Assembly: GCF_021018895.1 (NCBI RefSeq)
Contig: NC_079376.1
Coordinates: forward strand, 22,997,501-23,061,500
Direction: 5' to 3'
Origin: Seriola aureovittata
Taxonomy: Eukaryota; Chordata; Actinopteri; Carangiformes; Carangidae
DNA: 64,000 nt
Shown: positions 12,400 to 23,170 of the stretch, piece by piece
Layout: the number at the start of each line of letters is the position of its first letter
Numbering within the stretch: position 1 is the first letter of the stretch
Notes under the pieces: generated by a model
Seen by the model: the letters and a program-made list of their open reading frames with translations, nothing else
What the model was told of the DNA's origin: nothing
Databases searched by the model: none
Program-made: the position numbers and the translations under genes

Positions 12400-12640
12400 C
12401 AATTTTGGTAAAAAGATCCACCAATCACAAGGTCTGCAGTTTGATTGCGGACCCCTCCGGTCCAGTCTCCTTAGGCAAGATACTGAACCCCAAATTGCCC
12501 CTGATGTACCATCGGTATATGAGTGTGTGATAGAGTTGCACTGTCTGTATAGCAAGTTCTGTATGAATATGAATATGTGTGTGACAAGGTGATTGCCACA
12601 GGTAATGTAAAGCACTTTCAGTCCATTTACCATATCTATC
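12400..12640 (+). mobile_element. tRNA-derived SINE, copy 1
   Basis: It contains GGTCTGCAGTTTGATTGCGG (decayed B-box region), then CAAGATACTGAACCCCAAAT, and a 3' part with TGTAAAGCACTTTCAGTCCA and TTTACCAT. This order matches a widespread fish SINE and the second copy at 34275-34545. It is nested in the hAT shell and runs straight into (TCTA)n at its 3' end, so the simple repeat may have grown from the SINE tail. Confidence 0.6.
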
Positions 12641-12663
12641 TATGTATCTATCTATCTATCTAT

Positions 12664-12700
<37 letters not shown>

Positions 12701-12701
12701 G

Positions 12702-12733
<32 letters not shown>

Positions 12734-12780
12734 TTATATGTGTATGATATATACATATACCATATACATATACATATATA
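12633..12780. repeat. (TCTA)n-(CA)n-(TA)n compound microsatellite
   Basis: TCTA units, then about 9 CA units, then about 50 bp of TA interrupted once by GATA, and degenerate TATACATA repeats to 12780. Confidence 0.95.
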
Positions 12781-12960
12781 CGGTACCAGTCAAAAGTTTG
12801 GATACCCTTTCCCATGTATATATATATGAAATGGTTTTAAATGTTTTAAAATGGAATGATTATGAAAAGCTATTTTTATTTTATTTTTCTTGTATTAAGA
12901 CCTATCACTGTGATAAGCCAATGACAGGAACTTTCATGTAGTCGCTGGGCAGACCACATT
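12781..12960. mobile_element. Tc1-like terminal fragment
   Basis: GGTACCAGTCAAAAGTTTGG matches the terminal inverted repeat of a common fish Tc1 lineage (usual CAGTACCAGTCAAAAGTTTG). The following AT-rich sequence may belong to the same element, but I see no transposase and no second end. Confidence 0.5.
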
Positions 12961-13231
12961 GTATACTTTTTTTTGCTATCTCAGTCTGACTGTGCGCTAA
13001 AAGATTACATCTATGGCAAAAACTGGAGTGTCAAAATTGATAGGTGGTTAGCAACAGGAAGGAAGGAAGGCCAAGAGACAGACAGGTTCCCCTGCTTTCA
13101 GTTCAGTCCTGAATGTTTGATTGTTATTATGCATTATTTGACCTCCGTATTGCTACGAAGTCGGATTTGGTTCCGCCAACATTTTTGAGATTTTCAAGTG
13201 GGCCATGAGTCAGAGAAGGTTGGGAACCACT

Positions 13232-13233
<2 letters not shown>

Positions 13234-13282
<49 letters not shown>
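13234..13282. repeat. (TG)n microsatellite
   Basis: About 24 TG units starting directly at the right end of the hAT shell. Confidence 0.95.
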
Positions 13283-13284
<2 letters not shown>

Positions 13285-14199
13285 AAGGGCGTAGGCATAA
13301 TATAATTGCATGTGAATCATACTTTTCATTAAGAGTTAATTGTGTTTTTGCCTTTAAGGAGCACATGAGCGGCCCACACATCTGTTCTGAATGTGCCTGA
13401 AATGCATGTGAACATCTGTGCCTGACACATGTAACTGTCTGCCTATCTGACTGGTATCTATTCCATCAGTGTGCGGACAGTATGTGTGTGACTGTCTGGG
13501 TGAGGGAGAGTGAGAGGGTGTCCTTGTGTGGCTGCAGGTGTGTGTGTGTGTGCATCTGTAGGAACACCACCACCAGGGATTATTTTCCTTCATGCCCGTG
13601 ATCTGAGGGGAGAGATAAGTGATAGCATTAGCCCATAGATCAACAGTAGGGCGGGGGTTGGGGAACTACACATGGTCAAAATGGCAATGCAATTCATCTT
13701 GTGTACAACATAAGGAAGCTCCATGTGTTCCATCTCAGAAGCATTGTGCCTTTTGGAGCTGCTGATAAAACACCTCAAAACACAACATTCACACAACACA
13801 TTCAAACAAGATAAAGCTCTACTTTCAGAAAAATATTCAAAATGCAGGTGAAGTAAGAAATAAAATAAAGACATCTCACCTTTTTTTTTACTTTTTGTTT
13901 ATAATTCTTTGATAATTCTGCATTGTGGTATGGAATGCTGAATTGGTGTGCACAAATCACTACTGTTGTATTTGCCTTTAATCATGTTTGCTTTGGAGCC
14001 ACACGCACAATGCAGACATAAGTGCTTTGCACAAAAGAAAGCAACATGCGACATTACTTGCAAAATAAACCTAAAATAAAACTAAGCAACAGCATGTTGG
14101 CATCTTGAACACAACAATGGTTCAATATTTTAGTACAACATTTAAAGTAGCATCATAAAACAGCTACAACATACTCTTAGGTAACAAGACGCCAAAAGA
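13283..14199. other. Unique sequence, no gene seen
   Basis: TG-rich stretches to about 13560, then AT-rich sequence. I find no supported gene or repeat family. Confidence 0.45.
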
Positions 14200-14892
14200 T
14201 CTGACTGTGTTTAGTTCAGCTTTGTCTGGTTGGAGATGAGTGTGAGAATGTGACTGGCAGTCGGAGCCTCTCCAAGACTTGGATAGGAATGAAACGATCC
14301 AGGCTGAATCATCAGTGCAACTTTGTTAGAAAGACCCGTGTGTAGAATTAAATGACTTCTAGTGGTGAAGTTGGTAGGAAAACCTTCGGTGTCCTTGAGG
14401 TGACGTAAAGGAAAGCCCTCCCTAGAGCCAGTGTTTGGTTTGTTCATTCTGGGCTACTGTAGAAACATGATGGTCCAACATGTCGTTGCAACATGCAGCA
14501 TGATCGGTTGTGGAAGAGCATACGCTACAAATGTCTGAAGGGGCTCATTGTAAGCTAACAAAAACACAATGCTCCTTAGTTTCAGGTGATTATCCATCCA
14601 ACCATTAGCTGTTCCGCTTATGCTTTGAGAGCCAATCCCAGCTGACCTTGGGCAAGGGCGGGGTCCACCCAGAGACAAGCAACCATTCACACTCACATTC
14701 ACACCTATGGGCAAATTAGAGCGGTCAATTAAGATAAACTGCATGTCTTTGGACCGTGGGAGGAAACCTACAGAGGCATGAGGAGAGCACGCTAACTAGT
14801 TTCAGGTGATTATACACTATAAAAACATCAGTATGAACATTATATTTCATTTCTGCCAATAGATCCCCCTAAATCCTACACACTGGTCCTTT
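14200..14892 (-). repeat. Dispersed fish repeat C, interrupted
   Basis: Read on the minus strand it begins AAAGGACCAGTGTGTAGGAT, continues GGGGGATCTATTGGCAGAAA, GTATAATCACCTGAAACT, TAGCTTACAATGAGCCCCTT, GTTTCTACAGTAGCCCAGAA and AACCAAACACTGGCTCTAGG. I recognise this word order from a very common percomorph repeat. It is probably a non-autonomous DNA element, though its class is not shown here. A 203-bp retroposed insert splits it at the GTTTCAGGTGATTAT site. The far boundary near 14200 is approximate. Confidence 0.6.
14594..14796 (-). mobile_element. LINE 3'-end insertion with 17-bp target duplication
   Basis: The 203-bp insert is bounded by two perfect copies of TAGTTTCAGGTGATTAT (14577-14593 and 14797-14813). 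It carries CCATCCAACC at one edge (the reverse of a GATGG-type tail), CCAATCCCAGCTGACCTTGG, CCATTCACACTCACATTCAC, and TGCATGTCTTTGGACCGTGG with GGAGGAAACC. These are hallmarks of a fish LINE 3' region in reverse. The long direct duplication is what target-primed reverse transcription leaves, so this is a 5'-truncated retroposon. Confidence 0.75.
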
Positions 14893-16042
14893 ACAGCTGC
14901 TGTAATCAATGGTTTGAAATTACCAATGGATCAAACGACTGTATGTAATGTGAAAGACGTCACTTGTAGCCCCAGACGGTCTCACTGGTCTCACCCCCCT
15001 TGATTCCAGCCGCAGTAGGAAGCTGCAGGCTCTGTATTCTGCCTGGTAACAACCAAACAGCCGTCAGACAAAGGTAGACAGCTGGTGGAGACCAAACCAG
15101 AACAATTTTATTAGGTGAAAACATGTCAATGATGTGTTTGAAGATTTATCTGCTGCCCTCAAGTGGCCAAAAAATAAATTCATTTTTACTTCCTTAATAA
15201 AAGCCTGCATATGAGAGAGAAGTCAACTAACAACATTTCTGTAAAAAAAGGTCCAAACACTAAGCGTAGAATTCTGTTGTGTGCGACACTAACAGCAAGA
15301 AGGACTTGAAGTTAATGCTCTGTAAACACTTTATAAAACATTCAGCTTTTTAATATGATGCAGTGTTTTTTCCCCTAATTGCAGCATTTAAAATTGTCTG
15401 CAAATCTGATTCACACAGCTTTTCCTCCTCCTCCTTTTTCTTCTTCTTCTTCAGCAAAAGCTCATAGATGATGGGAAAAAAAAAAAGATTTTTCTGAAAG
15501 AGAGAAAGACTGATAGCCTATCGTATCATTAAATTATCCAGATACTAAGGATACATAATCATTGAAATAAACTTTGAAATGGAGTTTACTGTTAAAAACA
15601 GAACCAGCAAGTGATGATGATGATGATGATGATGATGGTGCAGCCCCTCATTATAATTCATACTGTTGAGATTTAGGACCACACAGTCTTTAGAAAGAGG
15701 ACACATACTGTGCATGTGCAAAAAGTCATTTCACTAAAGGATACCAACACACACTTATGCGCATGTCTCGTTATCAGCAATGGTGACATCATCTCTTCTT
15801 ATGAGCAAATTCCAGATCTAATTCTGTACATGTGATCCCACTGTAGATTGGAGCTACCATCTGGTTGTTTTTTCTGTCTGTATCCGCACTCTCTTTCTTC
15901 CAGGCTGCGGGCTTAGAGACGTCCCCGTGTTCGTCTTTGGGCTTTTCCACTCGAGCACAAACGTACGGAGAGCACATTCGATCACCAGCGAGCGTCGAAA
16001 TAGCTCTGATCAAATAACCGTTGGAAGGCAGGTGGAAAAGGA

Positions 16043-16044
<2 letters not shown>
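14893..16044. other. Unique sequence with short simple repeats
   Basis: Contains (TCC)n/(TTC)n at about 15424-15452 and (GAT)8 at 15612-15637. CTGCTGCCCTCAAGTGGCCA near 15151 may be part of a fish repeat. No gene is supported. Confidence 0.45.

Positions 16045-16074
<30 letters not shown>
16045..16074. repeat. (TG)15 microsatellite
   Basis: A perfect TG array. A second one of similar length is at 16179-16203. Confidence 0.95.
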
Positions 16075-16076
<2 letters not shown>

Positions 16077-16757
16077 CTGCCTGTCCCTCTTCACCAGCTT
16101 ACTTTCCTATCATGTATATCTTCATATCTGCCTCAACTAGGTACGCATGTCATATCTGTATCTGACTGTGAGCAGGTCTGTGTGTGTGTGTGTGTGTGTG
16201 TGTATGCGTTTGTGCGTGTGTGTGCCCCTACTGCACTGGCATGTGTGGTGTGAGAAAAGTCAACATCATCTTTTAAGTCTGTTTGACGCTGCTCCGTGCT
16301 CTCTCTCCCTCTGATCTACTTCCTGTATATCTAGCGAGGCCGCTGGCTGTGTGAGTAAATGCCAGGCTCACATTCCCTATGCCCTTTAACAAACCCCTGT
16401 TGGGGCTGCGGTGTAGAGGCCTGTGACATATATGGGTGATTCTTCAACAGGCACCAACCGAAATCTTATTATCGTATTGTTTTAAACTGTAACCACACTT
16501 ACTCAACAACAAACAAAAACAATACTTGGATCCTCTTTTCTGCCACCTAACCCTTGATTCTAAAGATCCGACCCTGCATTACTTTGAATAAAATGTTGTT
16601 TAGCCATTAGTTTATTTGAATAAATGTGTTCAGTCAAGATTTGGTTGTTATTTCCAAGGTGCTCATATTTCCTTAAAATGTAAAGGTAACTGAAAATACT
16701 GCGATTTCTCAAAGGTTTGTGGGTGAAGACGAAAGCAATCGATCTCAGGCTGGCACA

Positions 16758-17431
16758 TTAAAGGGATAGTTCAGGTTATTTGATGTGGAGTTGTGTGAGG
16801 TAGTCATGCATAGTCGGTGTGTTACCTGCAGTATATTTGGATCAGCGCGCTGCCAGTTCGCAGAACGCCAGGAACCATCACTGAGGCAGAGCGATGTGTT
16901 GCTGTGCACGCAGGAAAAAAAAGTGTTTTAGACACCTTTAAAAGACGCCCACTGAAATAATCCAATATCCATTTAAATGTACGCTTCATGTAGGATATTT
17001 TCAGAGCTTTATCCTCTCATCGAAACAAAGTGGAGTTTAGCTCTTTCTGATTCTCTCAGCTGACCTGCGGCTGCAGTGTAATACAGTGGGCGCTGCGGGT
17101 GCACTTGTGTGTAGGAATACAGTAGCTCAGCATTTGAGAAAAATGTTGTATGAAAGGAAAGTGCTGTTTGACGAGAAGATAAACTGCTGAAAATATTCTA
17201 AATGAAGTGTACTTTCAAACGGATATTGGATTTTGCGATGGCCGTCTTTTAAAAGTGACTATAACATGTTTTTTCTGCTGGCCCCCTGCACAGCAACACA
17301 TCCCTTCTGTTAGTGTACCGTGTTCCCTGCTGCCTCTCCTAACTAGCAGTGTGCTTACCTGAATCTACTGCTGGTTATACACTGACTATACATGACTGCC
17401 ACACATCAAATAAACCCAAATATCCCATTAA
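16758..17431. mobile_element. 674-bp palindromic (fold-back) TTAA element
   Basis: The left edge is TTAAAGGGATAGTTCAGGTT and the right edge, reversed, is TTAATGGGATATTTGGGTTT. The two halves pair along most of their length. For example, CCAATATCC(A/G)TTT(A/G)AA occurs in inverted copies near 16965 and 17220, as do GATGTGTTGCTGTGCA near 16891 and 17295, and CATGCATAGTC/CATGTATAGTC near both ends. The unpaired centre is about 17040-17160. TTAA at both edges fits piggyBac- or Kolobok-type insertion. No transposase frame is present, so it is a non-autonomous fold-back MITE. Confidence 0.7.
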
Positions 17432-18238
17432 GACCACTTTGCCGATCACTACTATCACATACTACTACTACTATCAGAGCTTAACTGTTACCATTAAGGA
17501 ACAAAATAAACAATGCATGAATTACAGACTTTTTAGCATTCTAACCCTTTTCAACATTACATAGTCTCTACTGTTATTAAACAGTTTTTAAACATATCTT
17601 ATGAATTGTTTCTCATGACCTAACACACACTTTGAACCTTGTCACAGAATTTTCATCTTATTACAGACCAGGAATTCACTGTCTTTTAAAACTTGTAACA
17701 GACTGTAACTGTATTATTATTTTAATTTTTCACTCATTCAAGTATTTAATATATATACACATATTTTACTGTCATAAATGGCCATATTATGATGGAAATG
17801 ATGCCAGTACTAAAAGTAATAAAAAAAAGGATCATCCTGTTCTGTGGATTTTCTGTAATTTTTTTGGGGAGTTTTATCTTTAATTAGGCCTATATTTAAA
17901 AGTTAAATTCTTACTGTTGACTGTATTGTCATTTAATGTTCATATATGTGTTTATTAAGAAGTGAACTTCTCCCATGGGAATCCTTCCCTTTGGAAGCTC
18001 CCTCAAAGAGCCAAATTTAACTACACAACCATTTACTATAATTAAAATAAAGTCTGCAGACAGCTTGATTCCATCCTGATAATGATGTCTACAAGCCGGT
18101 GGTACCTCATCATACCTGAAGAAGTGTTAAAAGACAAGAATAAGTTACAGTAACTTACATACAGCAAAACAACAGATGCCTCTCTGCTCTCAAGCACTTG
18201 AAGCACGGTGAGACTCTTGACTACACCCAAGTGATTTA
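17432..18238. other. AT-rich unique sequence
   Basis: AT-rich, no gene recognised. The last part (18042-18238) is open on the minus strand for 72 codons, reading FRLEDLLNHLG near its start, but it resembles no family I know. Confidence 0.4.
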
Positions 18239-18768
18239 ACAAGTCCTCCAACCTAAACAACCATATAGGTCGTTTTTTTTCAAGCCTCTGACACCCATAG
18301 GAGTGTCTCCTGAAATAGTGCCCCTACGGCGGCATGCAAACGGGACCTTGGTTGTCATGGTTACCATAATAAACACGCGACTGTACCGAGAGGCATACCC
18401 AATGTTACCTTGGTTACTATAATAACGGTCATGGCTTGGTTCAGATCATGATTTGGGTTAAAATAAGTACTTTCTTAACATCAGTCAATCATTGTTGTCA
18501 TGGTTACAATAATAACAACGAACAGTCATGGATAATAGAAACAATATAAACTACTGGTTTCAAATGGGAATCGAACACCGATCTTCTGTGTCATATTCCT
18601 GTGTTTTGTTTGTCTCTCTTTATCCTACGTCACCGCACTTTTCCCTTTGCTCCTGTCATAATGAATACGACCACTAGATGTCGCCTAGCAACAAAACGTA
18701 ACTATGGGTCGTAATAAGCTGCTAAACAAACGACCTGTGGGCTCGTTTTTCACAGGGAGGACAGTGTC
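18239..18768 (+). repeat. Dispersed repeat B, copy 1
   Basis: This segment aligns, reversed, with 32168-32655. Shared blocks include AGTCCTCCAACCT, GTGTCTCCTGAAA/GCGTCTCCTGAAA, GCCCCTACGG, TTGTCATGGTTAC, ATCATGGCTTGG or its variant, TTTGGGTTAAAATAAGTACT, ATGGGAATCGAACACCG, CTCTTTAT(C/A)CTACGTCACC, and GCCTAGCAACAAAACGTAA. The class is unknown. In the opposite orientation GGTGTTCGATTCCCAT looks like a tRNA B box, but I could not find a matching A box. Confidence 0.7.
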
Positions 18769-20044
18769 AGGTGATGTCACACTACAGTATATGTTTTATA
18801 CCAGTTATCAATGGCCAAATCCCTGCATTTATAATAAGTGATGAGTGCAACAGGTTAAAGCTTTTTCCTGGGACACACACACCCTTCTGTCTTGTAGTGT
18901 GTATTGATACTGTAAATTCATATTTTGAACAATAACTATGTCCCCTTTCCAAAACAGATGTAGCTCAGAATCATGAATAAACAAATTCCCCTTTTTATTA
19001 AAAATATGCACTTGTGCTGCATGTAGTGGTGACCACACACTTTGGAACAATTTCAAAAAAACGTCTATAGTGATTTCCTCTGAAGGTTATAAAGTATGAT
19101 CTACAGTTTGACATATGCCATCACATTTGTCCCTCTTCCACACAAAAGCATGATGACATTTAAAAAAATATCATACATACATAATTTCACCCATATGCAG
19201 AGCTTTGTATGTGAGCACGCACCTGTTTAACATTCTTGTCAAGACTTGTCTCTTTATGCTGCGGTGCTGGCCTTGATCAGGCTCCTGTGTGACTGCTACT
19301 GAATTCTAACCCACTATTCTGAGCCGGGGACTCTGTGGACTCTCCACTGACCCATTGTCACTCTCAACCTAAAGCTATTGTGCTTTCTGTTCAGTTCTGG
19401 GAGGCAGAATACTGTAGTACAGGGCAGCAAAACAGGCAAGCTGCCACTTGTATGTGCACAAATGTTTAGGAATGCATGCAGGAAAGCAACATATACAATT
19501 CAGTCTCTGTCGTCATTAGTCTCTGTATGTGTGTGTGTGGGTGTGTGTGTGTGTGTCCCAGTGTCCTTCAGACAGCATTAGTGTAACCTGCTCCTCTCCC
19601 CTGGGCCCGGCCCAGTGAGGCTGGAACACATGGAAAGGCAGAGACAGTAACAGAGCACCATGAAATGACTGTGTAACTACCTCCACTGCTGGGCCACATT
19701 CACTTCAATCATACAGCAGCAAAATGACTGACAACGGAACATCTACTGACCCGACTCCTGATACATACTGTGGCCCTATCCACTTCTTCAACGTGTCTCT
19801 TTTCTCCCAGTGCAGTTTAGAGTTTGAATGGACCGACTTATCAAAAGGAAAAAAGAAATCAAAATATTACTGTGAAGGATTATTCTTAATTTTCTTTATT
19901 ACAACGTGGATTTTATTTTTGTGTCTTTATGATATCACTGTGCTCTCTAACGTTATAGTTTTTGATGAATGATTTAATTACGAAAATGAGTGCATGTTTT
20001 CTTGTACACTGAGGGATTATTACAGGCCTAGGCATGGGCACCCA
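18769..20044. other. Unique sequence, no gene seen
   Basis: Contains a short (TG)n run at about 19528-19556 and otherwise no feature that I can support. Confidence 0.45.
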
Positions 20045-20846
20045 GGGGGGCAATGCCCCACCAAATGCTCCCGCTACCCCACCAAATTAAAATACACACA
20101 AAATACAAAAAATAATTTTATTTTGTCCTTGTCTATTTGACCAATCATAAACATGCCACAGTCAAATAATCAAAGTGTATTTATATCTGATTGGTTGGTC
20201 TGGCCATATAAAAACTGTAAACAGTGGAGAGCAGTTACCTCACTATCATTTCACTTCATCACTACTCAGTTGCTGATACTGGTTAACATAAAACCCTGCA
20301 TGGTTTAGCTTACAGTCCTAAAGAACACTCATAGAGTACCCCAGTAACAAGTCCCCCAAAATCAAAGCAGTCTGGAACCAGGCCTGGATTTTTACCAACA
20401 TCTCTCTTGCTTCCTGGATCTGGCTCGTGTACAACCTGTGTGTAGTAACGCGTCTGACGTGCACGTTTTTGTTACACATAGAAATGAAAATCTCCAAAAG
20501 TGAAAATAAGATCCAAATTGTAATAAACCAGAAAATTTCCTTTGAGACCCCACATAGTTTTTCTCCCCCCAGCCTCAGCTTTGTTGGTGACATTTGAATT
20601 CAAAATACCCCCCCCCCCCTTATTTTTTAGAGAAATGGCCAAAAGGACGCCTGCCAAACACCTGCTATTTTATGACCTATTGCGTGTAAAAAAAAAAAAA
20701 AAAAAACCTGACTAAAGCAGAGCTAACCTGCTTCCCTTAGCCCACCTAAGGCTGCTAAAGGGAAAACTCACTTATCCAAGAGGATTGACTGAATACTTGC
20801 CTAGAGCTGCAATTAAAAAAGAGCATTTGCCCCCCCTGATATTTTA
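20045..20846. mobile_element. Possible DNA-element relic with C-rich ends
   Basis: CCAGGGGGGCAATGCCCCAC near 20043 and, reversed from 20846, CAGGGGGGCAAATGCTC share the CAGGGGGGCAA and AATGCTC words in inverted orientation. This suggests hAT-like ends. The inside holds a C13-type run at about 20610 and an A20-type run near 20690, with no transposase. Weak evidence. Confidence 0.2.
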
Positions 20847-21299
20847 AGAAGGATTGGGTTATGAGGAAGAGTGACATTTTTAAGCCAGCTAAGGATTTTT
20901 TTTTTTTATGTGTTTTCTTGGTATACAAAGAGGGCAATTCCCAAATGTATTACTTTAACTGAAAGGTTTAGAGAAGTAAAAGTGACTGGAAGTCACATAG
21001 ATATTTATCATTGTCTCACATCAAAGACTAAAAGCAAAAATGGAAGCATCATTTTATTTAACACTGGACACAAATGGATTAAAAAACACCTTTTATAAAC
21101 AGGTTTAAGTTGTGCTTTGGGCTCATTTGAGGTCAAAAGGTCAACTAGATATATAGAACCAGACCTGCACCTGAAGATAAAGCTAAGAAGGAAAAAAAAA
21201 AAATAAAAAAAAAAAATTGATGTTTCTTGGTGGAGGTATCAACATGTAATACCTTCAGCAAGAACACTCGTTTTACCTTTTTTTGGAGCATGGAGGATT

Positions 21300-22060
21300 G
21301 GGGAGAGCCGTAAATAATGAGAAAAAGGTGGCATCGAAATATGCCGGGAACACTAGAAGGTACAAGAGAGATAAACACATTGATGGAGAACATACAGGGG
21401 GAGGGACAGGCATGGAAAGAGAAAAGGATGAGTGAGACGAAAGATGGAAGAGAGGAGAAGCTGCTAATTCGGTGGCCAGGCAGGCAGGCGTGGAGGAAGG
21501 GATTTGAACTGAGCTCTGGTCCAGATCCTTGCCTGTTAGACTGACACAGCAACAACCCTGCCACCGGCCTAATCCTCCAAATCACCCCTCCACCATGAGA
21601 GCAGAGACAAGCAAGGATTGGAGGGGAGGATTGTGCAGGGAATCCAATGGACGGGTAAGGAAGCAGAGGGGAGGAAAGGAAACAAGGGAGGGTGGAAAGA
21701 GGGAAGGACAAATGGGTAGAGTGACAGATAAGGGAGAGTGAGAGCAGGAAAAAATTGGAGGAAAGATAAAAGATGGACGGACGAGACATCAGCATTGTGG
21801 ATAGACTCAAGCAGACAGATGATAAAGGAGAAGCTAAGGAAGCAAACACGAAAAAAGGAATAAAGAGGGGAAAGGAAATACAACAGAGGGCCAAATTGGC
21901 TGAAAAGGATGGAGTGAAGACAGCGATGGAGAGAGTGTAGAGACAGATGAGAGCGGGAGACTGAGCGAGCAAAGGAGTGAGGGACATCAGGAGAGAGTGA
22001 ATGAAAAAGAGAGAGAAGGGGGTGCTTTGAGCCGGTGTTTCAGCTCCGTCCAACAGCGGG
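21300..22060. repeat. Purine-rich, strand-asymmetric tract
   Basis: The plus strand is mainly G and A in long runs (AGGAAAGG, GAGAGAGG and similar words) for about 750 bp. The complementary pyrimidine strand has few stop codons, which creates a 302-codon open frame rich in Ser, Leu, Phe and Pro. I treat that frame as an artefact of composition. A similar skewed tract lies at about 37480-38030. Confidence 0.7.
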
Positions 22061-22097
22061 TCTCGCTGGCACTAATGAGTGTGGCTGCTCTCGGGAG

Positions 22098-22098
22098 T

Positions 22099-22145
<47 letters not shown>
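22098..22145. repeat. (TG)24 microsatellite
   Basis: A perfect or near-perfect TG array next to the purine-rich tract. Confidence 0.95.
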
Positions 22146-22148
<3 letters not shown>

Positions 22149-23078
22149 AAGAGACAGAGAGAGTGTGTGTGTATAGATGCTCGGAGGGTGGGGAGGTGGG
22201 GTAGGGGGGGCTAGAGAAGGGTGTTTGCTTGGCACTGCCAAAGCACCCCCACTCCCCACACCACCACCACCTTCTTTTCTCTGCCTTGCTGCTTACCCTT
22301 TCATCCGTCTCTTCTTCTCTCCCTCCCTCCCTCCCTTGCTCATTAGTATGATTGAATACCCCCCTCCCTCTTTCGTCTGCTATCTGCCAGGGTCAGTGAA
22401 CATGCAGAGCATTTCAAAACCCACCGCACCCCCAACCCCCCAAGCCCCCATCTCTCCCTATCTTTCTCCCCACAAAACATGCACCGCCTCAGGGCACTTC
22501 TTGCAGCAAGGCTGGCCTCGCTCCCAACATCCACAGAGTTGGAGGTTTGTGGCCTTAAGTAACCCCCCTCTTGGTCCTTTTACCACCTCCCAAGGAAGAA
22601 ACCAAGGACTCACTGTTGTTGTTTTCCTACCAACCGAGTGTCTCCTACCTCTGTTTACTCCCTTCTAACCCTCCCTCCTTCCTCCCACAGACACTCCTCC
22701 TGAAACCAGGTCCACCATCGATTGTTAAAGGGTGTGAAAGGGCAATCAATAAGGCTTTCCTGCTGTGCACAGAAACTATAGAGCCTATATGGAGAAGCAA
22801 GAAGGTCTAAATTGGTCATGGGGCTCGAGGTGCTGTATGGTGGGCATTTATGTGCATTGGCTATGGTGTAGAATAGTTAGTATGACTTCTCACACACACA
22901 GTCACACACACAGACACACTGCCCCTCCCACCCCCCAAATGAGGGACCTCTTTAAAAATTCATTCAGTCAATAATGACCCTTCGCCCTCCCAGTCTCTCC
23001 GCGGAGCTAGCATAGCTGCCTCCTCCCACACAGCCTCTCACTTTCTCCTCCTCTCTCTATTCCTCCCTCTTCCTGAGC
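22146..23078. other. C-rich unique sequence
   Basis: Pyrimidine-biased on the plus strand, with several short CCCTCC and CCACC runs. The 163-codon frame over 22177-22668 is Pro/Ser/Leu-rich and has no motif, so I do not call it a gene. Confidence 0.45.
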
Positions 23079-23100
23079 CACACACACACACACACACACA

Positions 23101-23167
<67 letters not shown>
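23079..23167. repeat. (CA)n microsatellite
   Basis: About 88 bp of CA with a single CCACA interruption near 23107. Confidence 0.97.

Positions 23168-23170
<3 letters not shown>

Larger units (their letters stand above)
12319..13232. mobile_element. hAT-type MITE shell with nested insertions
   Basis: The left end CAGTGGTTCCAACTTATATA and the right end AGGTTGGGAACCACTG are inverted copies of CAGTGGTTCCCAACCT, a very common hAT terminus in fish and other vertebrates. Both ends continue into GGCCCAC/GTGGGCC-type words. A SINE, a microsatellite cluster and a Tc1-like end lie inside, so the original short element has been expanded. No target duplication is evident. Confidence 0.6.

Noticed and set aside
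21145..22053. 302-codon minus-strand open frame, the longest in the window
   Set aside because: It follows a purine-rich plus-strand tract, is made mostly of Ser, Leu, Phe and Pro, overlaps other frames of the same composition and contains no domain motif.
22177..22668. 163-codon Pro/Ser-rich plus-strand frame
   Set aside because: Explained by pyrimidine-rich sequence. No known domain and no conserved start context.
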